Shown: positions 47,537 to 57,885 of the stretch, piece by piece
Numbering within the stretch: position 1 is the first letter of the stretch
Layout: the number at the start of each line of letters is the position of its first letter
DNA from: Gnetum montanum
Lineage: Eukaryota; Streptophyta; Gnetopsida; Gnetales; Gnetaceae
NCBI GenBank assembly: GCA_015680685.1
Contig: MNCI01022131.1
Span: 93,223 to 157,222, forward strand
Direction of reading: 5' to 3'
DNA length: 64,000 nucleotides
Notes under the pieces: generated by a model
The model's input: the letters and a program-made list of their open reading frames with translations, nothing else
Databases searched by the model: none
Told to the model about the DNA's origin: nothing
Made by a program: the position numbers and the translations under genes

Positions 47537-48414
47537 TGATGAGCAGCGAGGTACCCCTACACTCAACCATACGAATACGAGCGTTTCACGGGCGATCCGA
47601 TCAAACGCCAAGGACTAAGTGCTTACACACCCTAATGGAACACTCAGGGTTAATCAATCGTTGTCTTCCCAAACTTACTTGTATTGTTATGGTTGTATGG
47701 TTAAGTAAGCTTGAGGTACATGATTTTTATAACTTTTATCTTTTTAATGTCTTGTGCTAATAGGAGAGGAGAGAGAGATATAACTAAGTGACTAATTTAA
47801 CTTAACTACTGATTAATTAGGCTTTAAACTAATCTTAACACTAGTTTCCGTTTTCACTTGCCATACACATTCTGAACTAGCACAATACTACTGGGATTAC
47901 TAAACGCTAATCGTTACCGGGTTACCAAGTGTTACACGCATGCTCGAAGTGATTGTACTATGTGTGCTAATAACAGAAATGTAAAGTGCATAAAATAAAA
48001 TAAATGCAGAAGAAAATAAAATAAAGGAAATGAGTAAGAAAACAAATCTCAAGTGCTGCAAGGATGAATCCAAGAGCTTGTCTTTATTGCCGTATACAAG
48101 GTGTGCTTAGATACACAATGCTCGAATAAAGATCTGTCGACAATTAGACCTCTTGCTGCTGCGGGCACTTGGCTAAAGTTGCACTTCTTGACTCCTAAAA
48201 GACTTCCTCTTCTGAATTCTTTTTTTAAATTCTTCTTCTTCTTTTTGACTCTCCCCATTGTGTGCCTAGGCATTGTATTTATAGGCTTAGGAGCAACTAC
48301 TCTAATAATTACAAAAACTGTTACTCTAATTTTAGAGAAACTACCCCTCTAATTTTAGAGAAACTGCCCCTCTAATTTTAACCACTCTAATTATTAGAGT
48401 ACCCGCTCTCATCA
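47537..48414 (-). mobile_element. Solo LTR, family C (TSD CCTAT)
   Basis: An 878-bp minus-strand LTR, starting TGATGAGAGCGG and ending ...CGCTGCTCATCA. It is flanked by CCTAT (47532-47536 and 48415-48419). U5 is very like families A and B (GTATTCGTATGGTTGAGTGT). U3 instead carries repeats of the palindrome CTCTAAAATTAGAG (about 48300-48395), then a TATA box CCTATAAATACA (48274-48285). Hairpin arms TCTTTATT and AATAAAGAT lie at 48081-48133. No internal region remains. Confidence 0.8.
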
Positions 48415-48560
48415 CCTATATACATAAACCCTCATCATTAGATGTTCATTGAACTTGGTCATTGCCTGCAATGAAACTCATTTCTCATGTATATTTTAGA
48501 AAGTCAAAAATTGTGGCATATTTATTTCAGCTCACATTATTACAAAAACATAGACAAAAA
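48415..48560 (+). repeat. Dispersed repeat, copy 2, right part
   Basis: Matches 10575-10760: GTTCATTGAAC/ATTGGT, ACTCATTTCTCA and CTCACATTATTA occur in the same order. This shows the solo LTR is inserted in the repeat. Confidence 0.55.
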
Positions 48561-49082
48561 GTCATAGCAAAGTAGCAGTCTACTTAAAACGGACGTAGCG
48601 GAACTCGATCCTTACAAATTTATATGGCATTTTAAAAGCCCAGGAAACAAGGTACAAGCCTTCTGTATTAAAAATTCTTTGGCTCCTTGAAACCAGTTGG
48701 AGTCGAGACAAAGTTTTTGTTACTCTTTCGTAAGGCATCTTTGGGGCACCACAAACTAAGATATCAGGCTATGCCATCTCCCGCTCATTCTGCATTTGAC
48801 CAGGAATAGACCACGTGCTTTGCTTTCGAAATCTTCACAGAAGTTACGAGATCAGTATTCCTGTCTCATAAGCATTAGTTTACCCATAAATTAAATTAAC
48901 GCGTGCTGGTCTCTTTCTTGAGAAATGTCATCTCGATTATTTTTTTAAGGTTATTGGATGGAGCACAGCAGGATGAAATAACCCTCCCAAAGCAGTATGG
49001 GTGGTTGCTGAGCATGGATTGCATAGCAAATTCCATCATATTCATCAGTCGGTTTCACTCAACAGCATTGGTAGAACAAACA
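48561..49082 (+). promoter_or_regulatory. Upstream region of the cysteine-rich peptide gene
   Basis: Low-copy-looking DNA with a G-box core CACGTG at 48812-48817 and a weak TATA-like ATAAATTAAA near 48886. The frame of exon 1 is open upstream to an ATG at 48903, but a signal peptide starts only at 49083. Promoter function is inferred from position alone. Confidence 0.25.
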
Positions 49083-49711
49083 ATGGCAGCAGTTGCAGGG
49101 AAACAAACTGTGGCCTTTATATTTGCAACACTGACACTGCTGCTCACGTTAGTTGTGATCGATGCTGAGTCTCCCTCTCTTAGCGTAGAGTCGGATGCCT
49201 CAGGTAAAAACTAACGGAAGCTTTTTAATTGCAGATTTTTCATCATCATTCATCTAATCATCTCCTGTATCGCTGTATGGTTTTGGTTTCAAAGCAAAGT
49301 CACGATTGAGTCCTATTTTATATGCAACGTGACGATAACGTAGATGGGTGTCCTGGAAATCAAGTAAAGTGCCGCAAAGACAACGTGCAGAGCTATACAA
49401 TCCTTGGAACTTCAACTTCCTCCACCGCCATTCCTCATGACATAGCGTCCGTCTCATCTAGTAACACTCTCTAGTTAATTTCATTATTTATTTTATGTTA
49501 CGTATGTCATGGCTAGAGACCTGGAATGTTATAGAGTAGCTTTGCTCAGTGTAACAATGCAGGAGCAGGAGAAGAGGAGAAGTCCAGGAAAGTAGATGAA
49601 GTAACAGAGCATGAGCATGGGTGTCCATGGAATCCGGTGGCATGTTTAAACTTCTGCTTAATCATCTATCACAGGCTTGGATATTGCATTCCTGGCTGCC
49701 GAATCTGCTGA
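49083..49711 (+). CDS. Small secreted cysteine-rich peptide, three exons (49083-49203, 49344-49460, 49563-49711)
   Basis: Exon 1 codes for a classic signal peptide: short polar start, then a Val/Phe/Ala/Thr/Leu core, with a cleavage site likely near Asp-Ala-Glu-Ser. Introns begin GTAAAA (49204) and GTAACA (49461) and end ACGTAG and ATGCAG. All junctions are phase 1, so the three exons join in one frame of 387 nt (128 residues). Exon 2 opens Gly-Cys-Pro-Gly-Asn-Gln-Val-Lys-Cys. Exon 3 has an acidic lead, then Gly-Cys-Pro-Trp-Asn-Pro-Val-Ala-Cys and five further residues groups giving Cys spacing 6,3,9,3,2. The Cys-x3-Cys-x9-Cys-x3-Cys core resembles plant alpha-hairpinins. Exons 2 and 3 look like a duplicated module. 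No stops or frameshifts, unlike the neighbours. The family is not identified; a defence or signalling peptide is possible. Confidence 0.5.
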
Positions 49712-49915
49712 GTTTAGCCAACGCCACCACCAAAAACACCTACCGGTGACAACACCAGAAGCTCCAGTTCCGACATCAAACACGCCAACAGCAACCCCAA
49801 TGCCAATATCAAGCCCACCCACCATAACTCCAGCGCCAAGGCCGCCTGCTCCTAGCTTAGGAACCCTCTCCGTATCTCTCATGGAATGTAGATTTGTCAT
49901 ATTCATATGCTTATA
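49675..49915 (+). CDS. Alternative last exon, Pro/Thr/Ala-rich (AGP-like)
   Basis: An acceptor-like TCTATCACAG at 49665-49674 could join exon 2 (phase 1) to a frame running 49675-49915. This frame is rich in Pro, Thr, Ser and Ala in Thr-Pro, Ala-Pro and Ser-Pro pairs. It ends in a short hydrophobic tail and a stop. With the signal peptide of exon 1 this would be an arabinogalactan-protein-like product. It overlaps the end of the cysteine-rich exon 3 in another frame. It could be a true alternative exon, the original gene, or chance. Confidence 0.3.
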
Positions 49916-50339
49916 AATGGATATGGGCATTTTGCTTCTTGGTGATTGTGTCCAAGATCCCAGGGGCTATAGAGCGCTGTGCCCGTTTAACGTTTTAAAG
50001 CATTTTTTAAAAGTATAGGAGCAAAAATTAAAATTTCTTTTATCTTAAAAACCTTGCAAAATTATATTAGCCTGTTACAAGCGCATAGCATATGTTACTA
50101 GTTTTTAGGTATATGTACTACTATGTTGGTGCTTGGATGTATATTGGCTTATTTTTGAAAGTGAAATTATAAATTATAGTCAAAATAAGAAAATAAGCTA
50201 GCTTAATCATCTTTATTTTGGTAGTTTGGATTGTTATGATGACATAGGGCTAGAATTTTAGATTTTCAAAAATTGTAGGTACCTTCTCTACCAAAAAATT
50301 TTAATGTTTTACAAGTCAATTTCATACAATCATAATCAT
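49916..50339. other. No gene seen
   Basis: A/T-rich DNA between the peptide gene and the LINE end. No frame or repeat of note. Confidence 0.4.
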
Positions 50340-50601
50340 CATTATGATCCTAGCCTTATGCCAACAAAATAGATCTGCTACATGAGTTCCTTTTCATCAT
50401 TTGCCTTTATAAAGAGCTAAATCTTGATTATTTATAGTTTCTTGAAATCATCTTTGATCATTTTTTTTCTCATGTCTTCTTTGGTATACCTTCCACTAGC
50501 TTTCTTGGAACAATGATGTAACAACCTTTGTTTATAGGCTTATTGTCCAACCATCTAAGTTGCTATTCTTATAGCTTATCTAAGATAGAAGTCACTCTAA
50601 G
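50340..50601 (-). pseudogene. LINE reverse transcriptase ORF, 3' part
   Basis: On the minus strand the frame continues directly from 58706 once the LTR element is removed. It has an Arg-Trp-Leu segment (about 50560) and ends in a Glu-Leu-x-x-Gln-Ile-Tyr-Phe-Val-Gly segment near 50370, corresponding to the C-terminal end of plant LINE ORFs of the RTE-like type. Several stops. CTAAG at 50597-50601 is the duplicated target site. Confidence 0.55.
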
Positions 50602-51377
50602 TGATGGGACGTGATATCGCATGCGATATCATAGTCCATCACCATGTCTATAAATAAGAGGCGGCTCTCCCTTGTTTCACATCAATAGGTTAGATTGTAG
50701 CAAAACTCTAACAGTTTGATCCCTCCAGAGATAGATTATTTTCCAGTGTCTACCCGCTGTGTGGTGAATGTAATTGTACGGCATCCTTTATTCGAGTGTG
50801 ACGTACCTGGACACGCACATGATCGGAAATAAAGATCAAAATTACGTCATCATTGCAACATTCACTTTGTTTATTTATTTATTTATTTATTATTTACTGC
50901 TTTCCTAATTAGTCTCTCTCACCCGTAAACTCACATTAGAATGTGGAATGAGTACGACTTGATTACGAGCATTTAAGTGTGGCTACTAGGTAACCTAGTG
51001 GCATACCTAGGATCTGCGCTTGATAATCCCAATGGTAGTCATGCAGGAGGTCCAAGATGTGTACGAATGATCAAGGAACGAATGCTCATCGCACTTAGGC
51101 TAGATTAGATTCTCTTACCCTTTCTCCTAGATTAGTTAATATTACCTTTCATTTCCTTCAGGAGTAGCATTAGATTAGGAACCACATCATACACCTCACT
51201 CTAGACTAAACCATACATGAGAAATATAATACTAGTCCAGGTGGGAAGACAGCGAACTGCAACCTAAGGATAACTGTCTAGGTGCCACAACTAGTCCTTC
51301 TGCAGAGTTTGACTAGATCACGAGTAAAAACGCTCGTATTCGTATGGTTGAGTGTAGGGGTACCTCGCCACTCATCA
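50602..51377 (+). repeat. Family B 5' LTR
   Basis: 776 bp. U3 opens with GATATCGCAT-type palindromic words (two in tandem). TATAAATA is at 50649-50656, hairpin arms ATCCTTTATT and AATAAAGAT at 50783-50836, and the conserved U5 end at about 51330-51377. It lacks about 41 bp of the motif array present in the 3' LTR. By eye the LTRs differ by a few percent elsewhere, mostly C/T and G/A changes. Confidence 0.85.
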
Positions 51378-51378
51378 T

Positions 51379-51397
51379 TGGCACCGTTGGCAGGGAC
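51379..51397 (+). other. Family B primer binding site
   Basis: TGGCACCGTTGGCAGGGAC, one base after the LTR. It is close to the complement of plant tRNA-Asp (TGGCGCCGTTGCCGGGGAT). Confidence 0.75.
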
Positions 51398-51521
51398 AAT
51401 GCTAGTTATCTAGATTAGTTATATCATACAAGGTCACTGTAAAGGACTTAACAATATATCTATTAGGAAGAATAAATAATTATAAAAATTCACATTTAAA
51501 TTCACACACAACTGCACAACA

Positions 51522-53157
51522 ATGCCTCTCCTACAAGACGATAATAATGCCACACTTAGTGAGGAAGTTCATTGGAGAACCAACGAACTATATGATCATG
51601 AAGATTGGAGTATACAACCTGAAGTGGGAGTTTCTTATAAACATGAACGAAAACAACACACGAAGACATAACTTACCCAATGACGATGAACCCCCATTGG
51701 CGACTACAAGCTTAACGCAAATACAAGAGACTGTTTGAATCTCACATAGGCATCGTAAAGAGAGCCATCTACCCAGGCTCGATTTAAACAACTTCCCTAC
51801 TTTTTCAGGAGGCTATGACTTAGATCTGCATCAACATTTACAAGCCTTCTACAATGCCTGCACATGGAACAACATTAACGGATGGCAAAAACTTAAGCTC
51901 TTCTCTATGACACTCGTTGACCAAGCAAAAGTATGGTATAGATCATTAAAACCAAATTCAATATGACATTGGTCAACAATGGTAGAAGTTTTTAATGAAA
52001 AATATCAAACCTACGCAAGAGTGTCAACCTTGAGGAAACAAATCCAAGGATGGAAACAAGCACAACATGAACCCTTGGACATGGCCTTAGAAAGATATTA
52101 NNNNNNNNNNNNNNNNNNNNNNNNNNNNNNNNNNNNNNNNNNNNNNNNNNNNNNNNNNNNNNNNNNNNNNNNNNNNNNNNNNNNNNNNNNNNNNNNNNNN
52201 NNNNNNNNNNNNNNNNNNNNNNNNNNNNNNNNNNNNNNNNNNNNNNNNNNNNNNNNNNNNNNNNNNNNNNNNNNNNNNNNNNNNNNNNNNNNNNNNNNNN
52301 NNNNNNNNNNNNNNNNNNNNNNNNNNNNNNNNNNNNNNNNNNNNNNNNNNNNNNNNNNNNNNNNNNNNNNNNNNNNNNNNNNNNNNNNNNNNNNNNNNNN
52401 NNNNNNNNNNNNNNNNNNNNNNNNNNNNNNNNNNNNNNNNNNNNNNNNNNNNNNNNNNNNNNNNNNNNNNNNNNNNNNNNNNNNNNNNNNNNNNNNNNNN
52501 NNNNNNNNNNNNNNNNNNNNNNNNCTATCAACCCATGCTTCCAACACAACCACCACCTTGTGCACTTTATACTCCTCCTAACTTTCAACATTTTCATCCT
52601 TTTCCTCCTTCTACATCACCACCAACTGTTCCTAAGGTGCTTGCACCACAACAACAACCCATGAACGACACTTGTGCTACTACTACTAACAGCAGTGAAA
52701 AGCCTCCTCAACATCAAAAGCCTCTTTTCTTTAAACACGGCTGTAAGAAGGGACAAAAAAATTCTAAGGCCACTACATCTTCCAACTCAGCATAAGTCCC
52801 ACACTGTGGTGCACCCTTGTCTTTGAACCTAGCACCTCATGTTACATCATCAGGGCCACCAACTAACACTCCAACAACCATATGGCCCAATGAACACAAT
52901 CATGGAAGGCAACAACCTAATCCTTGCATACCATCTAACAGTCCCAAATATCATAGTGGGTCAACTCGGTATTCAGGAACTACATCATATAAAGTGCCCT
53001 ACTATGCCTACTAAAATCAAGTTTGTGAACCCCAATGGGGTAAGTATGGACCAATTCCAATATTTCCAACCTACGAGGATCCTCATCTATCATTTATTAA
53101 TCCTTGCCATGCTCAACCGATTAGTTATGGGGGATATCCCCCATTTTAATAACAAGC
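51522..53157 (+). pseudogene. Family B gag
   Basis: ATG at 51522. After about 50 codons a frameshift near 51660 moves to the frame that holds the Retrotrans_gag core: Phe-Ser-Gly-Gly (51807), Leu-Gln-Ala-Phe-Tyr, Lys-Leu-Lys-Leu-Phe, Ala-Lys-Val-Trp-Tyr, then a Gln-Gly-Trp-Lys segment at 52045. The gap 52101-52524 hides the next part. A Pro/Gln/Thr-rich region with a Lys-rich end (52525-52795) and a further Pro/Tyr-rich tail follow. No zinc knuckle is visible, though the gap could hide one. No protease follows. Confidence 0.7.
52101..52524. other. Assembly gap
   Basis: 424 undetermined bases inside gag of family B. Confidence 0.99.
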
Positions 53158-54544
53158 AGGATTAATAAATATTTTTCATTTTTCTTTAAATTTTCCATTT
53201 TTGTTTTCCAGTTTTTCATTTTTCAACTTTTTGTTTTATCTTCTTATCTTTTTGTGTTTTTGTCTTTTTATGTTTTTGTAAGTAATCTCATCTACGAATA
53301 AAACACTCATGTGGATCATTGGTTGAGGTGTGTTCTATGTTATTAAGCCTTAACCAATCAATTATTTGGAACAGTGAGCCCATTACACCCACTCATCCAC
53401 TCTACAAATAAGAGGTTCTGTTCGAGGGTACAGTGATATTCTTGACATTCTTAAAAACTGAAAATTAATTTTTTGTTCATTGTACCTAGAATGAAGAAGG
53501 ATGGCCCAAGAGGGAATGATTAGGGTGTTACATCAAGGGGACTTGTAGATTCTCTTTGGTGATGACTATGGGTGTTATCATGCAATGTGGTTGTACTAAG
53601 ATCCTTGTAGATCTAATGAAAAATGGGAGTAAGAGTAATCAAAAGGGCACTCCAAAATCAAACGTTTTCCTAGGGGGTTCCACTGGAAAGACATGCATCC
53701 ATGCCTGAAGGTTGATGATTTCTCTGGATTTAGTATTCAAAAAAAAAAGAGAAAAAGAAAAAAAAAGAAGAAAAACAAAGTGCCACAAAACAAAAGTCAT
53801 TCCTCCCTTGAACAAAACGCCAAGTGATCATACTCCTTGTTGTTATGGTACTCTCATAGTTGCTCATCATGGGATGAAACAATGCAATGTCACTGATTAG
53901 ATGAATGGACTTGGTCCTGATCTTGGAACGACGAGTTAATGACACGTTAATCATGCTTTACATGCAGGATTCATTGTGCCCTGAGTCAGTTACCTCATGT
54001 CCCAATCTCTATGATCCCTTCTATACTTCGTCTCATCTCACTGTTCAGGTAATTGCAGCTCGTGTCCTGTGTAGCATAGACTTTTCATCTCATTCCGGTG
54101 ATATTTACATGTGTGTGTTTTGTGGAGTTAGTGTGGATTACATTTAACCCTTCTAGTGCCCACGAACACTTTAAGTGTGGTTACACAAGGGCATTATAGG
54201 TTGAAACCTGCTTTGGGGAGGACCCACTTGCGTAATCTTTTGTAATTCTCACTTATGACATAACTCTCACACACCATTTCTTACCCTTAGCTTATTTTCA
54301 TAACATTCTTTCCCTACTATTATCCCTCAAAATTTCAATGTTCCAATGTACCATTACATGCCCTTTTTCTTACCACCCAAGGTTTCATTGCTAAAATCCA
54401 CACCATCATCATTAATGGTGCCTCTTGAATTCATGAAATTACCCTAGAACTTCTTGATAATAGCCAATGTCATCAATTTCCAATGTTAATTTCAAAAAAA
54501 TCATTTTAAAAAGTTGGTATTTTCATGGTGTCTCACATCACTAA
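53158..54544 (+). other. Family B post-gag linker
   Basis: A T-rich tract (53165-53280) resembles those at 63790-63910 and, on the minus strand, at 35270-35440. The segment around 53380-53400 (CAGTGAGCCCATTACACCCA) matches the family A linker. No long frame. Pol has been deleted between gag and this linker. Confidence 0.6.
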
Positions 54545-54624
54545 GGACGAGATATCGGATACGCGATATCACATCCCACATGATATCACGTACGTGATAT
54601 TGCATCCCCGCCACCTATAAATAG
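54545..54624 (+). promoter_or_regulatory. Internal U3-like promoter module, family B
   Basis: Five GATATC/GATATT words within 60 bp (for example ACGCGATATCACATC, CATGATATCACGTACGTGAT) precede CTATAAATAGG at 54614-54624. The same words and a TATAAATAAGAGG box open U3 of the family B LTRs. A run of about 20 C follows at 54633. The additional ORF starts about 340-370 bp downstream. Confidence 0.6.
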
Positions 54625-54960
54625 GTCAACCCCCCCCCCCCCCCCCCTCCCGCAACACTTAGCATCATTTTGTCATTCACACGGGGGAAGTTTTCGAAAT
54701 TTTTTCTCTAGAACTTGCGATTGAGTGACCCTTGTGTTTTTTTCCTCATATCTAGCTTGTTGCTACTCCGATTTTAATTCCATTTGAACCTGCTTGAACC
54801 CAGCGTGTTCATCTTAGTCATGGGGGAGGGACACTTGCCGAAAAGTGCCTAACTTTTTTTAAAATTATCATCACCCAAAGGACATCAATTAGGGTAATTA
54901 ACTCTAACACTTAGAATAATTGTGCCTAAAAATCATTTAATCCCTAGGTATACCGAGAAA

Positions 54961-57723
54961 CTAAAATGGANTGGACAACAGGAAGGTCCTACCCATGGTG
55001 GAAGCAAATGAGCTCGGAGAGGTGGAAGACAAGGTCCTGTCGAACAACATGCAAAATAGGAGGAGCAATCATTTAGCATTCATCAAGATGAACCTCCTAC
55101 CAGACGATCCAGGCAAGTAGAAGGAGGAGCTGCTACTGCGCCTGAACCGGGACAACAACTCACATTGCCCCAAGATTGTGTTCAGGCTATCCATGAGAAG
55201 TCCACATTCGCTGCGGTGATTGTGGAGTTGAACTTTGAATCATTTGTAAAGTTTGCTCCTCAGGTCGTTAGGGATCACCTCAAAGGGTCTCCCTTATGGC
55301 CTATCCTCTCTAAAAGTAGTGCCTGGTACCTAGGAGAGATGTACCAATTCTAGCACAATAGGGAGCAAGGCACCACTGTTAATATTTGTGGTGTGATAGT
55401 TGACTTCTCTGCACATGCCATTTTGGAAGTGTCAAACCTTCCGAATACAGAGCCCCAAGTTGCTCAGTTATCTACCTGTTTAGACCTTGATGTGCGAACG
55501 GATTGGTTGGAGAAAACTTATGGCAGAGATAAAGCATTTGGTAAATTGACGACGGAAGAGAGGGTTTACTTCAAAATTGGAACATATCACCTCTTCCCCA
55601 CAAAGGGCCTAAAAAGAATATCGACATATGTGGCTAGAGGATGTGCAGTGTTGATGGGAAGGATTAACACTAACCTACCCCATCTATATTTGAAGGAGAT
55701 CCTGAGGCAGTTTGAAGAATGAAAGATAGGGAAGATGGAATTGCCTTTCCCTTATCTCATTAGAAAGCTTTTCTGACATGCTGGTATTTGGGGGTACACC
55801 AATGACGTCCTCCAAAAGGCCCAGACTGCTTCATATGCTAAATTACTAAAGGTGCCAACTCCAAGAAAAAGCACTGGTGAGGATCTGGAACCAAAACAAG
55901 AGGAAGAATAGATGGTTGGCCCCAATCAACCTCCAGTCATAGGTCCCAGCCAACAACAAGAATCAGGGCCTAGCACAGGCCAGGATCAGCCGCCATTGTC
56001 GCAAGACTACAGACCATCGATGAGCCATCTTAGGGCCATCACTAAGATGGTCAGTTGGGGAAGTCATGATGATGCAAACCTCTTCTACGTCATCGATGAT
56101 GCTAGGTAGCCTACTATTTTTTTAGATCGCACAAGGGGAGAAGTATCTATTCAAATAGGAGGAGGGGAAAGTAGATGGTCACAACAGATTTTAGGAAAAG
56201 CGGCATCTTTCTAGGTGTAGTTAGAAACTAGTGAAGGGGCCACAGTGATGGTCATGCAACACCAAAATGCCATGGGAGTTGCAGAAGTGGTTGCAGACCA
56301 CATCAAAGAATCCTTCAACGTACCTATTGTGCCATCGGTAGATCTCACAGGAGCACAGGATGCTCAAACTCTGGCTGGAACCTCAATGACTCCTACAGAA
56401 CATGAGGATGTGCTTGATCGATTGCTTCAAACAAAGCAAGTAATGACGTCCCTTTTTGACATCCCTCATGATGTCACAGCAATTCAGTCATACCTCATTT
56501 CCACAAAGGGGAAGCTGGTCTTAACAGAAGTGAGGGCCGAGCATGCTGAAGCTAAAGTGCAGAAACTTCAAGAGCATCTTGTGGCCTTACAAGCAGCACA
56601 GCGGGACCCTCTGCAATTTGTTCCTGCAAACCATTTAGAAAATTTTGGAACAGAGCAACTAACCAACTTGATAGCAGAGAATAAGAAGGTGGTGGATGAA
56701 AAGGAGAAGGCTTTTTGGGATGCCTTCGTAGCACAGGTGTAAACCCATGCACATCTTAAGGCACTCAAGGCCGTGCAAGAAGAAAATAAATAGCTTGCAA
56801 CTGACAATCTTTGGTTGACCACTATAGAAAAGCAAAAGAATGTTCTTGATGAACACCTTCATCAATTATGAGAATAATTCTTCCAGGTTAACCGAGACGT
56901 AAGTCGTTTAGACAAAGAAATTTGAACCCTCTCGATGGAGGCGGTACACACCATTCATCAAAAGTCGACGATTGAGATAAGCAGGTGGCAGAATGAGGCT
57001 AAACAACATAAAAATTTGAAGGAGCACTTCCGCAATTAGGTGGATATGTATAAATAGATCCTTGAAAAGGATATCCATATGGCTAAGGCCCAAATCAACA
57101 CTATCAATACTCAACACACTGATTGGCAGGCCATATTGGACACATACGTGTTTGCCCACCAAGCGGAAGTTAAGAACCAAGACCTGCAGATTTAGGACTT
57201 GACAGAGTACATGGATTTGGCAAACTTAAGATATGCCAACCTTGTCCTGTTAACAGCAGGGCACCTGAGGTCATAGCTCGAGCAATAGGTAGCAACCACC
57301 CACATCAAATACGAAGCAGAATTTGCAGAATGCAAGAAGCTATTAGAAAAAATGGATATTGCAAATTCTGAACTTGAGGTGGTAAAAGCCAGCTACCAGG
57401 GATAAAAAGATGTCACAACTAACTTGGCTTGACAGCTAATAGATCTTCACGAATAAAAGAACAAAGCCAGTGCCTATGAGGAGGAACGACGGGTGTTCGT
57501 GACTTGGTATGTCAAGGCCAATCAAATGTTCCCGCAACTACCCTATCTGTCGAAGGTGCCGACTCCGTCAAACATTGGAACACTAGCATGGATGGCACAA
57601 GACCCTTGAACCGAAGAGGAGAAGCTCCAAGCCATACTTCAGCACCATTAAGCCTTAAAACCTAGAGCACAAGACAAAGGGAAGGCACCAATGAAGGAGC
57701 TATCGCCACCAGGAACTACATGA
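54961..57723 (+). pseudogene. Additional ORF of family B: Transposase_32-like domain plus coiled coil
   Basis: One frame runs about 920 codons with no frameshift but about 22 in-frame stops. Residue order: Gly/Arg/Gln-rich N-terminus; plant-transposon-protein-like domain (55225-55800) with Glu-Leu-Asn-Phe, Trp-Tyr-Leu-Gly-Glu-Met-Tyr, Val-Asp-Phe-Ser-Ala, Tyr-Phe-Lys-Ile and Leu-Pro-Phe-Pro; Pro/Gln/Ser-rich linker (55900-56010); long coiled coil (56400-57480); conserved tail with Trp-Tyr-Val-Lys and Pro-Tyr-Leu (57510-57560); stop TGA at 57721. Homologous to 30566-33383 in family A. An N at 54971 lies next to the likely start. It ends about 160 bp before the 3' LTR. Function unknown; an accessory particle or chromatin-tethering role is speculation. 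Confidence 0.65.
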
Positions 57724-57869
57724 GTTCCAAATTTTTGTAGTTGTAGCGTATTCCGTGTGTTGTATCTTTATTTTTTTTCTCTCCACACTACAGCATCATT
57801 CCCTGTTTCCATTTAACAATCCCATACCTATCCACTGTGTAATCACTGTAACTCGAGGACGAGTTTTTA

Positions 57870-57885
57870 TTCAGTCATGGAGGTA
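57870..57885 (+). other. Family B polypurine-type tract
   Basis: TTCAGTCATGGAGGTA lies directly before TGATGGG of the 3' LTR. Family A has a near-identical tract. Confidence 0.5.

Noticed and set aside
51979-52597. ORFs of 155-201 codons across the gap
   Set aside because: The N gap 52101-52524 supplies most of their length; only the gag-frame ends are real.
54633-54652. Run of about 20 C as a functional signal
   Set aside because: Homopolymer length is unreliable in assemblies and no counterpart exists in family A.
56552-57180. Minus-strand ORFs opposite the family B additional ORF
   Set aside because: Antisense shadows of the coiled-coil frame, without homology or independent start context.
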